A stretch of 42,861 bases of DNA from an uncultured Collinsella sp. (lineage in GTDB: Bacteria > Actinomycetota > Coriobacteriia > Coriobacteriales > Coriobacteriaceae). This document shows positions 24,964-33,499 of this stretch, in pieces. The stretch covers positions 1 through 42,861 of the forward strand of contig CABUQW010000013.1 in NCBI GenBank assembly GCA_902493895.1. The letters run 5' to 3'. A program made the position numbers and the translations under genes. Below the pieces are notes generated by a model that ran no database searches, was not told the DNA's origin, and saw only the letters and a list, made by a program, of their open reading frames with translations. How positions within the stretch are numbered: position 1 is the stretch's first letter; the number at the start of each line of letters is the position of its first letter.

Positions 24964-25926
24964 CTAGTGGGTGGGGCGCCAGACGTTGAGGGCGCCGCCG
25001 AGGACGTCAACCTCGATGTGCGAGGCGACAACGGGCTCCCCGTCGGCCTGGATGGGGTAGTCGGGCTCCTCAAAGGTAAGCTCGGCATGGCGACAGCGGC
25101 GCATGCGAACCGGTGGCAGCTTGGTGTGGTGGCCATCTTTGGCCGAAAGGAACATGGGAAGCGCGACCGCACGCGGAACAGGGCCGCAGGCGTAGCAGAC
25201 GTCGAATATACCGTCACAGGGGTCAGCGTCGGGACAGATGCGATAGCCCGAGCCATAGGTAGGACCCAGCTGAATCGCCATGATGATTGCCCTCACGCGC
25301 TCGGCGGGCGCCCCGTCAAAGCTGACTGTCATGGGGTAGTTGCGATAGCGTAGGCCAAACTGCTCAAGTCCCGAGAGGGTGTAGAGCGGCGCGCCCGTCA
25401 AGCCGGTCTTTTTGCGCAGCTCGGTGGTGCCAAGGCCGATGGCGGCATCGATGCCAACCGAAAGCGTCTGGTCGTAGTACTCAACGGTAGCCTCGCCGCT
25501 ACCGCTTGCTGGGTTCCATGAGCGAATACGCCCGATGTCTTGACGCTGCAGCTCACAGGTGAGCAGCGCGCCAAAATCCTTACCGGAGAAATCTTCGATA
25601 CCGAGCGTTTGGGCAAAATCGTTGCCGGAGCCAACGGGTAGGACGGCAAGGGCAGGACGGCCCGATTCATCCTGCGTCACGAGTCCATTGACGACCTCGT
25701 GGATCACGCCGTCGCCGCCAAGGGCGATAACGGTGCGATAGCCCTGAGCCTGGGCGGCCAGCTCCTTGGCGTGTCCCATGCGCTCGGTCAGCACCAGGTC
25801 AAACTGGGATGTGCGCGCGGTCATGTCCAAAAAGCGCTGCAGGCGCTCGGCAACCTCATGCGCGGCGCCCGACTGGGCGGCAGGATTGGCGATGATGAGG
25901 GTGCGACCAAAATCAGTTGCGTGCAT
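24964..25926 (-). CDS. Diacylglycerol/lipid kinase family protein (YegS/BmrU type)
   Basis: The 320-residue protein has LIIANPAAQSG at the N-terminus, the nucleotide-binding signature ALGGDGVIHEVVNGL near residue 70 and VLPVGSGNDFAQTLG near 95, all diagnostic of the DAGK catalytic domain. It probably phosphorylates a membrane lipid or lipid-like alcohol. I place the start at 25926 after GGGAG; two in-frame ATGs lie up to 24 codons upstream. The C-terminal beta-sandwich half (residues about 135-320) is present. Confidence 0.88.
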   Translation of the reverse strand: MHATDFGRTLIIANPAAQSGAAHEVAERLQRFLDMTARTSQFDLVLTERMGHAKELAAQAQGYRTVIALGGDGVIHEVVNGLVTQDESGRPALAVLPVGSGNDFAQTLGIEDFSGKDFGALLTCELQRQDIGRIRSWNPASGSGEATVEYYDQTLSVGIDAAIGLGTTELRKKTGLTGAPLYTLSGLEQFGLRYRNYPMTVSFDGAPAERVRAIIMAIQLGPTYGSGYRICPDADPCDGIFDVCYACGPVPRAVALPMFLSAKDGHHTKLPPVRMRRCRHAELTFEEPDYPIQADGEPVVASHIEVDVLGGALNVWRPTH

Positions 25927-26012
25927 GGGGCGACTCCCGGCGTGTGACATGGCAGTGCGGTCGTGCTCGGGTCGAATTGCCCCCGATTGTGGCTGCACGG
26001 CGATTATTACAT

Positions 26013-27434
26013 CTACTCTATCAGGTCGTTGTGGCGCTCGATAGCATCCGCTACCGTACCGCCCTCATCCACAATAAGCGAACGGCGCTTGGGTGAGATG
26101 ATGCGCTGGGCGGGGTACACGCCGCGGTGCCCGCCGGTTAGGTAGCTGATAAAGGCCACGATGACAAAGAACCCGGCGGCCGTGCCGTGGAACAGGTCGA
26201 TGGCCATCATGCAGGTGGTGATGGGCACGTTGAGGCCGGCACAGAACACGCCGAGCATGCCCAGCGCCGCCAGAAAGCTGGGGTCGATTCCGACGAGGCA
26301 ACCGATCCAGCCGCCGAGCGCCGCACCGATGCCAAACAGGGGCGTGACCTCGCCGCCTTGGAAGCCGGCGCCCAGGGTCAGCGCTGTGACGACCAACTTG
26401 ATGGCTGCGTCCGCCAGGGTGGTGTTGCCGGCGAACCCGGCGCCTGAGAGCCAGGTGGCAAGGCCGGCATACTTCCAGGCGTCGAGCATCGCGTAGGCCG
26501 CGAGCACCACGAGCGCGCCCACGAGTGCGCGAACGAGGTAATTGGTGATAATGCGACCGTACAGGCTCTTGACGGTTCGAACCGACCAGGCAAAGAGGCG
26601 TGCCATCAGACCGAAGATGATGGCGCTGATAACAACGATGGCAACCGTCCGCGGCGTCATGCCGGGAACGCTGGCGATGACATTCGCCTCGTACTCGGTA
26701 CCCAGGGCGAGTGATGTAAAGTAGCCGGTAAATGAGGCGACCAGGCAGTAGATGCCCGCGGTGTAGTCAATCTTGCCGATAAAGCACATCTCCATGCCAA
26801 AGAAAGCTCCGGCAAGGGGCGAACCGAATACGGCGCCAAAGGCCGATGAGATGCCGGCGAGCATGAGGTCGTGGTGGTCATGCTTTTTGAGGTGGGCGAG
26901 GCTCGAGATGTTGCTGGCGATGGTGCCGCCAATCTGCACCGCGGCTCCCTCGCGACCGGCCGATCCGCCCGTTAGGTGCGTGAGCGTGGAGCAGACGAAG
27001 GTGAGGACGGCCATGCGCATATGGATGAGGCGGGTGCCCAGAGCGGAGTCGATGACCAGGTTGTTGCCACGCTTTGCGGCGAGACCGTGGTTCTTGTAGA
27101 CCCACGCGGTGGCCATGCCCACAACGGGAAGCAAGGCGTAGACCCACGCATGGCGCTCGCGATAGTCGGTCGCGATATTCAGCGAGGCCAAAAACGCCCA
27201 GGCGGCAACGCCCATGGCGAGCGAGACAATGATGACGAGTGCGAGCAACTTGGCGCTCGCGAGTAGGTTGCGGGCGTTGCGGCGCGTGTCGGCAGCCAAG
27301 AGGTGCTCGGAGCGGGTGAGCTGATGCCTGCCTGCCGTGATGACGTCGTTCAGGGAGAAAAAACCGCCTTCGTCGAGCGGCTGGGAATGATCCTGCGCTT
27401 CGTTTGCGCTTTCGGGTTTGTAGTTATGAGCCAT
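26013..27434 (-). CDS. ClC-family chloride channel or H+/Cl- antiporter
   Basis: A 473-residue polytopic membrane protein. ClC selectivity motifs are present: GGSAGREGAAVQIGG (near 160, with the gating glutamate of GREG), GAVFGSPLAGAFFGMEMC and GAGFQGGEVTPLFGIGAALGG. There is no C-terminal CBS pair, as in E. coli EriC. Because the gating Glu is kept, an antiporter is likely; fluoride exporters of the family use other motifs. The start at 27434 follows AGAGGAA; a 9-residue upstream extension is less likely. It is divergent from moeA. Confidence 0.92.
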   Translation of the reverse strand: MAHNYKPESANEAQDHSQPLDEGGFFSLNDVITAGRHQLTRSEHLLAADTRRNARNLLASAKLLALVIIVSLAMGVAAWAFLASLNIATDYRERHAWVYALLPVVGMATAWVYKNHGLAAKRGNNLVIDSALGTRLIHMRMAVLTFVCSTLTHLTGGSAGREGAAVQIGGTIASNISSLAHLKKHDHHDLMLAGISSAFGAVFGSPLAGAFFGMEMCFIGKIDYTAGIYCLVASFTGYFTSLALGTEYEANVIASVPGMTPRTVAIVVISAIIFGLMARLFAWSVRTVKSLYGRIITNYLVRALVGALVVLAAYAMLDAWKYAGLATWLSGAGFAGNTTLADAAIKLVVTALTLGAGFQGGEVTPLFGIGAALGGWIGCLVGIDPSFLAALGMLGVFCAGLNVPITTCMMAIDLFHGTAAGFFVIVAFISYLTGGHRGVYPAQRIISPKRRSLIVDEGGTVADAIERHNDLIE

Positions 27435-27581
27435 ACGTTCCTCTTTTAGGTTGCAACGCAAGCATTATAAAACGCGGTAAACGCGACGAGCCGGTGGGTT
27501 GGTTTCCATTCTGTTTCGCGGCCTGCAACCGACAGGTGTATTTGCGGATATAGGCCGAGTCGCGGTCGTGCGTCGGGGGAT

Positions 27582-27587
27582 TATACT
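27582..27587 (+). promoter_or_regulatory. Candidate -10 box of moeA
   Basis: TATACT lies 58 bases upstream of moeA in the divergent gap with the ClC gene. No convincing -35 hexamer is visible. Confidence 0.35.
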
Positions 27588-27644
27588 GAGACAAGCATAA
27601 AGAATCGGCGCCCGTGTTGTGCGCCGTGGCATTAAGAGGTGCAT

Positions 27645-28907
27645 ATGGCAGAGAAACTCATTCCGCTGGAGGACGCACAGTCGATTATCCTGTCGCATGT
27701 TGCTCCGACCGATCTCGTCGAGATTCCCGTGTGGCAGGCCACCGGTCTTCCCTTGGCCGAGGACGCGGTGGCCGACATCGACATCTCGCCGTTTGCCAAC
27801 AGTGCTATGGACGGATATGCCGTGCGCTCGGCGGACTTGGCGCAGGCGTCTGGCGAGGCGCCGGTGACGCTCGACGTTATCGGACACGAGGCTGCGGGAC
27901 ATGTGTTTGAGGGCGTAATCGGCGCGGGCGAGACGGTCCGCATCATGACGGGCGCGCCGGTACCCGAAGGTGCCGATGCCGTGGTGAAATACGAGATCGT
28001 CGATGTGCTCGACGGTGACGGCAACGAGGGCTCGCGTGTGAGGTTCTCGGCGCCGGCCAAGGTGGGGGAGAACGTTCGCTCTGCCGCCGAGGAGGCCCAT
28101 GCCGGCGACGTCGTGATGCGCGCCGGTGAGGTAGTGGCTCCGGCCGGCGCCGGCCTGCTGGCAAGCGCCGGTTACGCGAGCGCGAAGGTCCATGCCGCTC
28201 CGCGCGTGGGCATTATCTCGCTGGGCACGGAGCTGGTCGCGCCGGGTGAGCTGCCGGCGCGCGGGCAGATTCGCGACTCCAACTCGTCGGCGTTGATGGC
28301 CGAAGCGCTCGATGCCGGCGCCGAGCCCGTGTTCTACGGCATTGCGCCCGATGATGAGCAGGCGATTGCCGAGCTGGTTCATCGTGCCGTGCAGGAGTGC
28401 GACTTTGTCATTACGAGCGGCGGCGCCTCTTCGGGCGATTACGACTATGTGACGGCGCTGGTCAGGCGCGAGGGCGAGGTGCTGTTCGATCGCATCTCGA
28501 TGCGTCCGGGCAAAGCCATCACGTTTGGTCTGCTTGGGGACAAGCCATATTTGGGGCTTTCGGGCAATCCCGCGGCGGCGTATGTGGGCTTCGAGATGCT
28601 CGCCCGCCCGGCGATTCGCAAGATGCGCGGCTTTTCCGAGGGCGTGCGTCCCGTGCAGCAGGCGACGCTCACACACGGCGTGAAGAAGCGCCAGGACCGA
28701 CGCTTCTTCGATCGCGCCACGGTTTTGCGCGACCCCGAGACCGGTGAATTGTTGGTGACCGAGGCCAAGACGCAGAACTCGGCGCTGCTTGGAACTATGC
28801 AGCGTGCGAACTGCCTGTTGCGTATTGACGAAGGACCGTGCGAGCTCAAGGTGGGAGATGCCGTGGACGTTGTGCGCGTCGACCTGCCCGAGGGAACGGT
28901 GCTATAG
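27645..28907 (+). CDS. moeA: Molybdopterin molybdenumtransferase MoeA
   Basis: Inserts molybdate into adenylylated molybdopterin to complete the molybdenum cofactor. The 420-residue protein has DISPFANSAMDGYAVRSAD (about 45-63), the MoCF-biosynthesis core ITSGGASSGDYDYV and GKAITFGLLGDKPYLGLSGN, and a C-terminal domain IV. Start 27645 follows AAGAGG; a GTG two codons upstream overlaps this site. mogA starts 10 bases after the stop, so the two are an operon, and modABC follows, all serving molybdoenzymes. Confidence 0.95.
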   Translation: MAEKLIPLEDAQSIILSHVAPTDLVEIPVWQATGLPLAEDAVADIDISPFANSAMDGYAVRSADLAQASGEAPVTLDVIGHEAAGHVFEGVIGAGETVRIMTGAPVPEGADAVVKYEIVDVLDGDGNEGSRVRFSAPAKVGENVRSAAEEAHAGDVVMRAGEVVAPAGAGLLASAGYASAKVHAAPRVGIISLGTELVAPGELPARGQIRDSNSSALMAEALDAGAEPVFYGIAPDDEQAIAELVHRAVQECDFVITSGGASSGDYDYVTALVRREGEVLFDRISMRPGKAITFGLLGDKPYLGLSGNPAAAYVGFEMLARPAIRKMRGFSEGVRPVQQATLTHGVKKRQDRRFFDRATVLRDPETGELLVTEAKTQNSALLGTMQRANCLLRIDEGPCELKVGDAVDVVRVDLPEGTVL

Positions 28908-28917
28908 GAGGAACGCT

Positions 28918-29397
28918 ATGGAGTTGAAGATATCGATCGTGACGTGCTCGGATACGCGCGACTTTGCCCAGGACGAGGCGGGCGCTGCCCTCGAGGAGCT
29001 CATCGTGGCGCAGGGCTGGACGGTCGCCTCGCATGTGGTCGTGCGCGACGACGCTAGCGAGATCGGTGATGCCATTGTGGAAGCCGCCGATGAGTGCCAC
29101 GCCAATGTCGTGCTCACCTGCGGTGGCACGGGGCTTTCGATGCGCGATGTGACGCCCGAGGCGACGCGTGCCGTCTGCGACCGCGATGTGCCGGGTATTG
29201 CCGAGGCAATCCGTGCATACTCCATGACCAAGACGCGCCGCGCCATGCTCTCGCGCGCCGTGTGTATGCAGCGTGGGCATACGCTTGTCATCAACTTTCC
29301 GGGATCTACGAAAGCGGCCCGCGAAAGCTGGGAGGCCGTGAGCGATCAGCTGGAGCATGCGGCCCAAATGACGGCGGGCGGCGGTCACGCCAAATAA
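28918..29397 (+). CDS. mogA: MogA/MoaB-type molybdopterin adenylyltransferase
   Basis: Activates molybdopterin by adenylylation before MoeA adds molybdenum. The 159-residue protein has the MoCF-biosynthesis signature LTCGGTGLSMRDVTPEATR (about 62-80) and the later INFPGSTKAARESW. The start follows TAGGAGGAACGCT, with the site overlapping the moeA stop. MogA and MoaB cannot be told apart securely by sequence alone. A terminator-like hairpin follows, then the modA promoter. Confidence 0.92.
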   Translation: MELKISIVTCSDTRDFAQDEAGAALEELIVAQGWTVASHVVVRDDASEIGDAIVEAADECHANVVLTCGGTGLSMRDVTPEATRAVCDRDVPGIAEAIRAYSMTKTRRAMLSRAVCMQRGHTLVINFPGSTKAARESWEAVSDQLEHAAQMTAGGGHAK

Positions 29398-29410
29398 GCG
29401 CACTACCTGC

Positions 29411-29445
29411 GGCGGAGCGACCTTGCGAGTCACTCCGCCTTTCTT
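29411..29445 (+). terminator. mogA terminator
   Basis: GGCGGAGCGAC pairs with GTCACTCCGCC (one C-A mismatch) around CTTGCGA, and TTTCTT follows. Confidence 0.75.
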
Positions 29446-29536
29446 ATGCAGCGACAGCGAGGGCCGTCTCGTGGTTGTCGGTAAAAGAAAATTATCAGGC
29501 GAGAGATATTTATCATAAACATTATTCGCGCCGAAG

Positions 29537-29542
29537 TATAAT
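29537..29542 (+). promoter_or_regulatory. modA -10 box
   Basis: A consensus TATAAT 61 bases upstream of modA. No good -35 is present. A palindromic TTTATCATAAA (29509-29519) sits where an activator or repressor could bind. I do not see a standard E. coli-type ModE site. Confidence 0.5.
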
Positions 29543-29602
29543 CTTATTACAGAATAAAGCCTGCGGTGAGGTGCCCGGGCATAGCGTTCGAAAGGGTTGA
29601 AC

Positions 29603-30475
29603 ATGTTCGATATGGTTTCTCGCCGCGGATTCGTCTCGCTCTCTGCTGTCGCCGCTGCCGGCCTTGGCCTTGCCGGCTGCTCCGGCAACAAGACGTCTGA
29701 GCCGACTGGCTCCGATGCCGGCTCCGCTAAGGCCTCGTCCAAGAAGGCTGTCGAGCTGCAAGTCTTTGCCGCCAACTCGCTCGAGAAGGCTCTGCCCGAG
29801 GTTCAGGAGCTCTACACCGACCAGGCCGGCACCACCTTTGCCGACGCGCAGTTTAAGGGCTCCGGCGACCTCGTCGAGCAGATGCGTGCCGGCGCCACGG
29901 CCGACGTGCTCATCACGGCCTCCAAGGGCACCATGGACGACGCTGAGGCCGCCGAGCTCGTCGATGCCGACACGCGTGAGGATATGTTTGTCAACGACCT
30001 TGTGATCATTCGCGCCGAGGGCTCCGACACCATGGTCGAGGCCATCGCCGACGTCGCGAATCTGGACGGTAAGATCGCGATTGGCGACGCTAAGACCGTT
30101 CCCGCCGGCACGTACGCCAACCAGGCCCTGGCTTCCGTGGGCCTCTACACTGGCACCGAGGGCGACGACGGCGAGTATGCGCCCGAGATCGCCGACAAGG
30201 TCGCACTAGCAGACAAAGTTGGTGCCGCCGCCGCCTATGTGTCCACAGGCGACTGCGTGGCCGGTTTTGTCTACAGCTCCGATATCTTCCGCTACGACGG
30301 CATCGAGGAGGCCTTCGTGTGCCCCGAGGATTCGCACAAGCCCATCGTGTACCCGGGTGCCGTTGCCGAGAGCTCCGAGCACGCCGACGAAGCCAAGGCG
30401 TTCATCGACTTCTGTCTGACCAACAAGAAAGCTCAGAAGATTTGGGCTAAGTACGGCTTTGAGCTTTCCGAGTAG
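29603..30475 (+). CDS. modA: Molybdate-binding lipoprotein ModA
   Basis: Extracellular substrate-binding subunit of the molybdate ABC importer. The 290-residue protein begins with a twin-arginine-like SRRGF (6-10), a hydrophobic stretch and the lipobox LAGC with Cys26, so it is a membrane-anchored lipoprotein, possibly Tat-exported. A Ser-rich linker follows, then the type-II binding fold with LQVFAANSLEKALPEV, FKGSGDLVEQMRAGATADVLITA and KIAIGDAKTVPAGTYANQAL, as in ModA. The ATG at 29603 follows GAAAGG. modB follows after 68 bases. Confidence 0.94.
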   Translation: MFDMVSRRGFVSLSAVAAAGLGLAGCSGNKTSEPTGSDAGSAKASSKKAVELQVFAANSLEKALPEVQELYTDQAGTTFADAQFKGSGDLVEQMRAGATADVLITASKGTMDDAEAAELVDADTREDMFVNDLVIIRAEGSDTMVEAIADVANLDGKIAIGDAKTVPAGTYANQALASVGLYTGTEGDDGEYAPEIADKVALADKVGAAAAYVSTGDCVAGFVYSSDIFRYDGIEEAFVCPEDSHKPIVYPGAVAESSEHADEAKAFIDFCLTNKKAQKIWAKYGFELSE

Positions 30476-30543
30476 TGCAGCTTGGCGCGATAATTCCATC
30501 GTTTTGTGTTTCACTCCGTCCTTGTATTCGCTTGGAGCTTTTC

Positions 30544-31986
30544 GTGCTTAATAGATTCCGCATGCTTGTCGCCTGTGCTTTGACCTTCGCGCTTTGCTGG
30601 GTGCCGGGATTTGCGTTTGCTGGGGACGCTGAGGACGGGGCTCAGGTTGCTGCGACCGCTCATGGGCTTTCCTATGGGATCGAGGGTTTTGAGCGGTTGG
30701 CCAAGGGGACCGCTCGTGCCATGGAGGGCCAGCCTGAGGGCTACCGGTTTCCCGTTGACGAGGACGTGGACCTTGTAGTGGCGCCTGCTGCCGATCGCGT
30801 TGTGGTGTGGATATCGCCCAAGGCGGTCGAGAAGTTTGGATTGGATCCGCAGGACAACGAGTGCGTATCGGGTCTCAAAGCCCTCGTCTGTGAACTCGAC
30901 AGCGCAAACTGCATGGGAGGTGCGCAGCTGGGGGACGTGGATCTTCCTTGGTATGTCACGGCGGAAACAACGTTTGATGCCGGCGGGTATACCTATGGCT
31001 TTGACGAACGAGGTGCGGATGGGGACCGCTATGTGGTGATTGCGTCAGCCTCGGGTGATGCCAAGGGCGGCGCGCGTTGGCTTGATAGCGCTCAAATGGT
31101 AGAAGCATCGTCTGTCGTGTTGCGGGATGAGCAGGGGCCCTTGACCTCTCTGGCTTCCTTTTTGGGCGACATCGACTATCGCCCGCTTTGGGTGTCCATT
31201 AAAACGAGCGGCCTTGCCCTGCTGATCTCCTTTGCGCTGGGCCTGTTTGCCGCATGGAAGACCATGGGTACGACGAGTCGCATCAAGGGCCTGCTCGATT
31301 CGGTCTTTACGATTCCTATGGTGCTGCCGCCCACGGTCTGCGGCTTTCTGCTCCTCATGCTGTTTGGACACTCGACCGGGGTGGGCCGGTGGCTCATCGC
31401 GCACGGCATCTCGATCGTCTTTACCTGGCCCGCGGCGGTCATTTCGGCCGTCGTTGTGTCGTTTCCGCTGGTCTACCGCACGGCGCTCGGGGCCTTCGAG
31501 AGCCTCGACACGCAGATGCTCGATGCGGCGCGAACCCTGGGATGGTCCGAACGTCGCATCTTTGCCAAGCTTATGATGCCGCTCGGCTGGCCCTCCATCG
31601 CCGCCGGCACGGTGCTCGCCTTCGCGCGTGCCATGGGCGAGTTTGGTTGCACCTTGTTCTTTGCGGGCAACTACGCCGGCATTACCCAGACCATCCCTAT
31701 TGCCATCTACTTTGAGTGGATGGGCGGCAACACGTCGGTGGCTCTCTTTTGGGTTGTCGTCGTGATCGCCTTTAGCTTCTTGGTCATCCTGTTTATCAAC
31801 ATGTACACGGCGCACTCGCAAAAGTATCGCGAGCGGGGCCTTTCCCGCGCGGAGCGCAAGCAGGCCAAAGATTTCGCCGGACAGGGCGATTCGCTCGACC
31901 CAGTCGGCGGCGATGCGCTGCGCATCGATCGCGAGGCGTTGGCCGAGCTTATGCGCGATGACACGGTCGCAAAGGGAGGTCGATAG
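30544..31986 (+). CDS. modB: Molybdate ABC permease ModB with extra N-terminal secreted domain
   Basis: Membrane subunit of the molybdate importer, 480 residues against about 230 for E. coli ModB. Residues 1-27 look like a signal sequence (LVACALTFALCWVPGFAFAG). Residues about 28-212 form a non-membrane domain that I do not recognise, including DVDLVVAPAADRVVVWISP and two cysteines in CVSGLKALVCELDS. The ModB core then begins with LWVSIKTSGLALLISFALG and includes MVLPPTVCGFLLLMLFG, the EAA loop DAARTLGWSERRIFAKLMMP and RAMGEFGCTLFFAG. GTG at 30544 lies 6 bases after GGAG; ATG 30562 is an alternative. modC starts 3 bases after the stop. Confidence 0.9.
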   Translation: MLNRFRMLVACALTFALCWVPGFAFAGDAEDGAQVAATAHGLSYGIEGFERLAKGTARAMEGQPEGYRFPVDEDVDLVVAPAADRVVVWISPKAVEKFGLDPQDNECVSGLKALVCELDSANCMGGAQLGDVDLPWYVTAETTFDAGGYTYGFDERGADGDRYVVIASASGDAKGGARWLDSAQMVEASSVVLRDEQGPLTSLASFLGDIDYRPLWVSIKTSGLALLISFALGLFAAWKTMGTTSRIKGLLDSVFTIPMVLPPTVCGFLLLMLFGHSTGVGRWLIAHGISIVFTWPAAVISAVVVSFPLVYRTALGAFESLDTQMLDAARTLGWSERRIFAKLMMPLGWPSIAAGTVLAFARAMGEFGCTLFFAGNYAGITQTIPIAIYFEWMGGNTSVALFWVVVVIAFSFLVILFINMYTAHSQKYRERGLSRAERKQAKDFAGQGDSLDPVGGDALRIDREALAELMRDDTVAKGGR

Positions 31987-31989
31987 GCC

Positions 31990-33060
31990 ATGTCGCTCGT
32001 TCTGGATATAAAAAAGCACTATCCCGGGTTTATGCTCGACATGCAGCTTGAGGCCGGCGAGGAGCGCGTGGCGTTGCTCGGTGCCTCGGGTTGCGGCAAG
32101 AGCTGCACACTTCGCTGCATTGCCGGTGTGGAGACGCCCGACGAGGGCAAGATCGTCGTCAACGGCGTGACCTTTTTTGACTCGGCGGCGGGCATCAACC
32201 TGTCGCCACAGGCGCGCAAATGCGCCCTGCTGTTCCAAAACTATCAGCTGTTTCCTAACATGACGGTGGCCGATAACGTATGCGCCGGTGTAAAGGATGC
32301 GGGCGACGCCGCCGCACGCAAAAAGCTCGCCGAGCGCTATCTGAGCATTTTCGGTCTAGCCGATTTTGCCGACCGCTACCCCGCGCGCCTTTCGGGCGGG
32401 CAGCAGCAACGCGTGGCGCTTGCCCGTATGGTGGCGGCGCATCCGGGCATCTTTATGTTCGACGAGCCCATGAGCGCGCTCGATTCCTATCTTAAGAGCG
32501 CACTCGAGCAGAACATGCTCGACCTGTTCGACGTCTGTAACCGCACCGTGCTCTACGTGAGCCATGACATCGACGAGGCGTGCCGCCTGTGCCAGCGCAT
32601 CTGCGTGATGCACGACGGGCATGTTGAGGAGATCGGCTCTGTCGAGGACGTGGTCCGCCGTCCGCAGACGCTGGCGGCACTGCGCCTGACGGGCTGCAAG
32701 AACACAAGCCGGGCGCGCAAGATCGGCGACGAAGAAGTTGGGGCTCTCGACTGGGGCATGACCTTTAATGTGGGTCGCGAGGTTCCCGACGATGTTGCCT
32801 ACTTGGGTATTCGTGCGAGCTACTTCCATGTGGACAACCGTGCCGAGCGGGGCCGCAACAGCTACGACCTGCACGTGGCGCGCGTGAGCGATTCGCGTTT
32901 TGAACGCCTGGTGCTGTTGGATGTGCCGCGCGTCGATGCGCCCACGCGTCTGCAGTGGAAGGTCAACAAAGTGGGCATGCCTGTTGACGAGCTGCCGCAA
33001 GCAGGCGAGACGCTTCGCATGCATTTTGATGCCAGCAGGATCCATTTGGTTTGTCGATAG
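31990..33060 (+). CDS. modC: Molybdate ABC transporter ATPase ModC
   Basis: ATPase of the molybdate importer, 356 residues. Walker A GASGCGKS (31-38), Q-loop NYQLFPNMTV, signature LSGGQQQRVALARM near 134, Walker B IFMFDEPMSALD near 155 and the switch His in LYVSHDIDEA are all present. The C-terminal region (about 235-356) has the place and length of a MOP/TOBE regulatory domain. It directly follows modB, so ModA, ModB and ModC form one transporter. A strong terminator follows. Confidence 0.95.
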   Translation: MSLVLDIKKHYPGFMLDMQLEAGEERVALLGASGCGKSCTLRCIAGVETPDEGKIVVNGVTFFDSAAGINLSPQARKCALLFQNYQLFPNMTVADNVCAGVKDAGDAAARKKLAERYLSIFGLADFADRYPARLSGGQQQRVALARMVAAHPGIFMFDEPMSALDSYLKSALEQNMLDLFDVCNRTVLYVSHDIDEACRLCQRICVMHDGHVEEIGSVEDVVRRPQTLAALRLTGCKNTSRARKIGDEEVGALDWGMTFNVGREVPDDVAYLGIRASYFHVDNRAERGRNSYDLHVARVSDSRFERLVLLDVPRVDAPTRLQWKVNKVGMPVDELPQAGETLRMHFDASRIHLVCR

Positions 33061-33071
33061 CGCCGGGTAAT

Positions 33072-33108
33072 GCCGTCGGGGCATATAAGCCTCGGCGGCT
33101 TTGTTTTT
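33072..33108 (+). terminator. modC terminator
   Basis: GCCGTCGGGGC and GCCTCGGCGGC form an 11-bp stem with two wobble pairs and an ATATAA loop, followed by TTTGTTTTT. Confidence 0.9.
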
Positions 33109-33138
33109 GCCGTTCGCCGAATGAGGAATGACAAACTC

Positions 33139-33244
33139 TTATCAATTAAGATAATTATTTATTAAGCGATGGCACACGACGCTGTCGTACGAATGTCAAC
33201 GGTGTTCGCATGGTCGGCGACCGTTGATATAGTTGACCTCAACT
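33139..33244 (+). promoter_or_regulatory. Structured leader upstream of the dehydratase-like operon
   Basis: The AT-rich start contains the palindrome TTATCAATTAAGATAA (33139-33154) and probably the promoter. Three hairpins follow in order: ACGAC-GCT-GTCGT (33176-33188), TGTCAACGGT with ACCGTTGATA (33194-33203/33220-33229) and AGTTGA-CC-TCAACT (33231-33244). The GTTGA/TCAAC halves of the last two are interchangeable, so alternative pairings are possible. A strong AAAGGAGGG lies 3 bases after the last hairpin. Confidence 0.5.
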
Positions 33245-33263
33245 GGTAAAGGAGGGTGCGCAC

Positions 33264-33332
33264 ATGCCGCAGATGACATATATTCGCCGCGTTGCCGCGC
33301 GCGCCCTGTATATGGCTCGGAGTCGCATATGA
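33264..33332 (+). CDS. Upstream mini-ORF (22 codons)
   Basis: ATG with a consensus AAAGGAGGG site 7 bases upstream, better than that of the gene it precedes. The product contains TYIRRVAARALYMARSR, rich in Arg, Ala and Tyr. Its stop overlaps the next ATG as ATGA. It may be a leader peptide coupling translation to the dehydratase-like gene. I recognise no homologue. Confidence 0.45.
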   Translation: MPQMTYIRRVAARALYMARSRI

Positions 33333-33499
33333 GCAGGTATGTTCACGGCTCCGGGAGAGACGACGCACAACTAAATAATCGACCGCAAAGCAGGTTCCCC
33401 AAAATTCCGGGTTTAGGCGCGGCTGGGTTTTCGCCACCCACCGTGCAGCAATACCGTAGCTATTCATTTTTGGTTCGAGAGGGGAACCGTTATGGCTGA
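33329..33499 (+). CDS. Second upstream small ORF (56 codons), uncertain
   Basis: Starts in the ATGA overlap with the 22-codon ORF and runs to a TGA inside the first codons of the dehydratase-like gene (8-base overlap). The product begins MSRYVHGSGRDDAQLNNRPQ and has no recognisable domain. It could simply be the untranslated leader. The overlapping chain of starts and stops is the only argument for translation. Confidence 0.25.
   Translation: MSRYVHGSGRDDAQLNNRPQSRFPKIPGLGAAGFSPPTVQQYRSYSFLVREGNRYG

Noticed and set aside
33061..33263. Molybdenum cofactor riboswitch upstream of the dehydratase-like genes
   Set aside because: The leader has hairpins, but I could not match the core of that riboswitch; the GTTGA/TCAAC stems look different.
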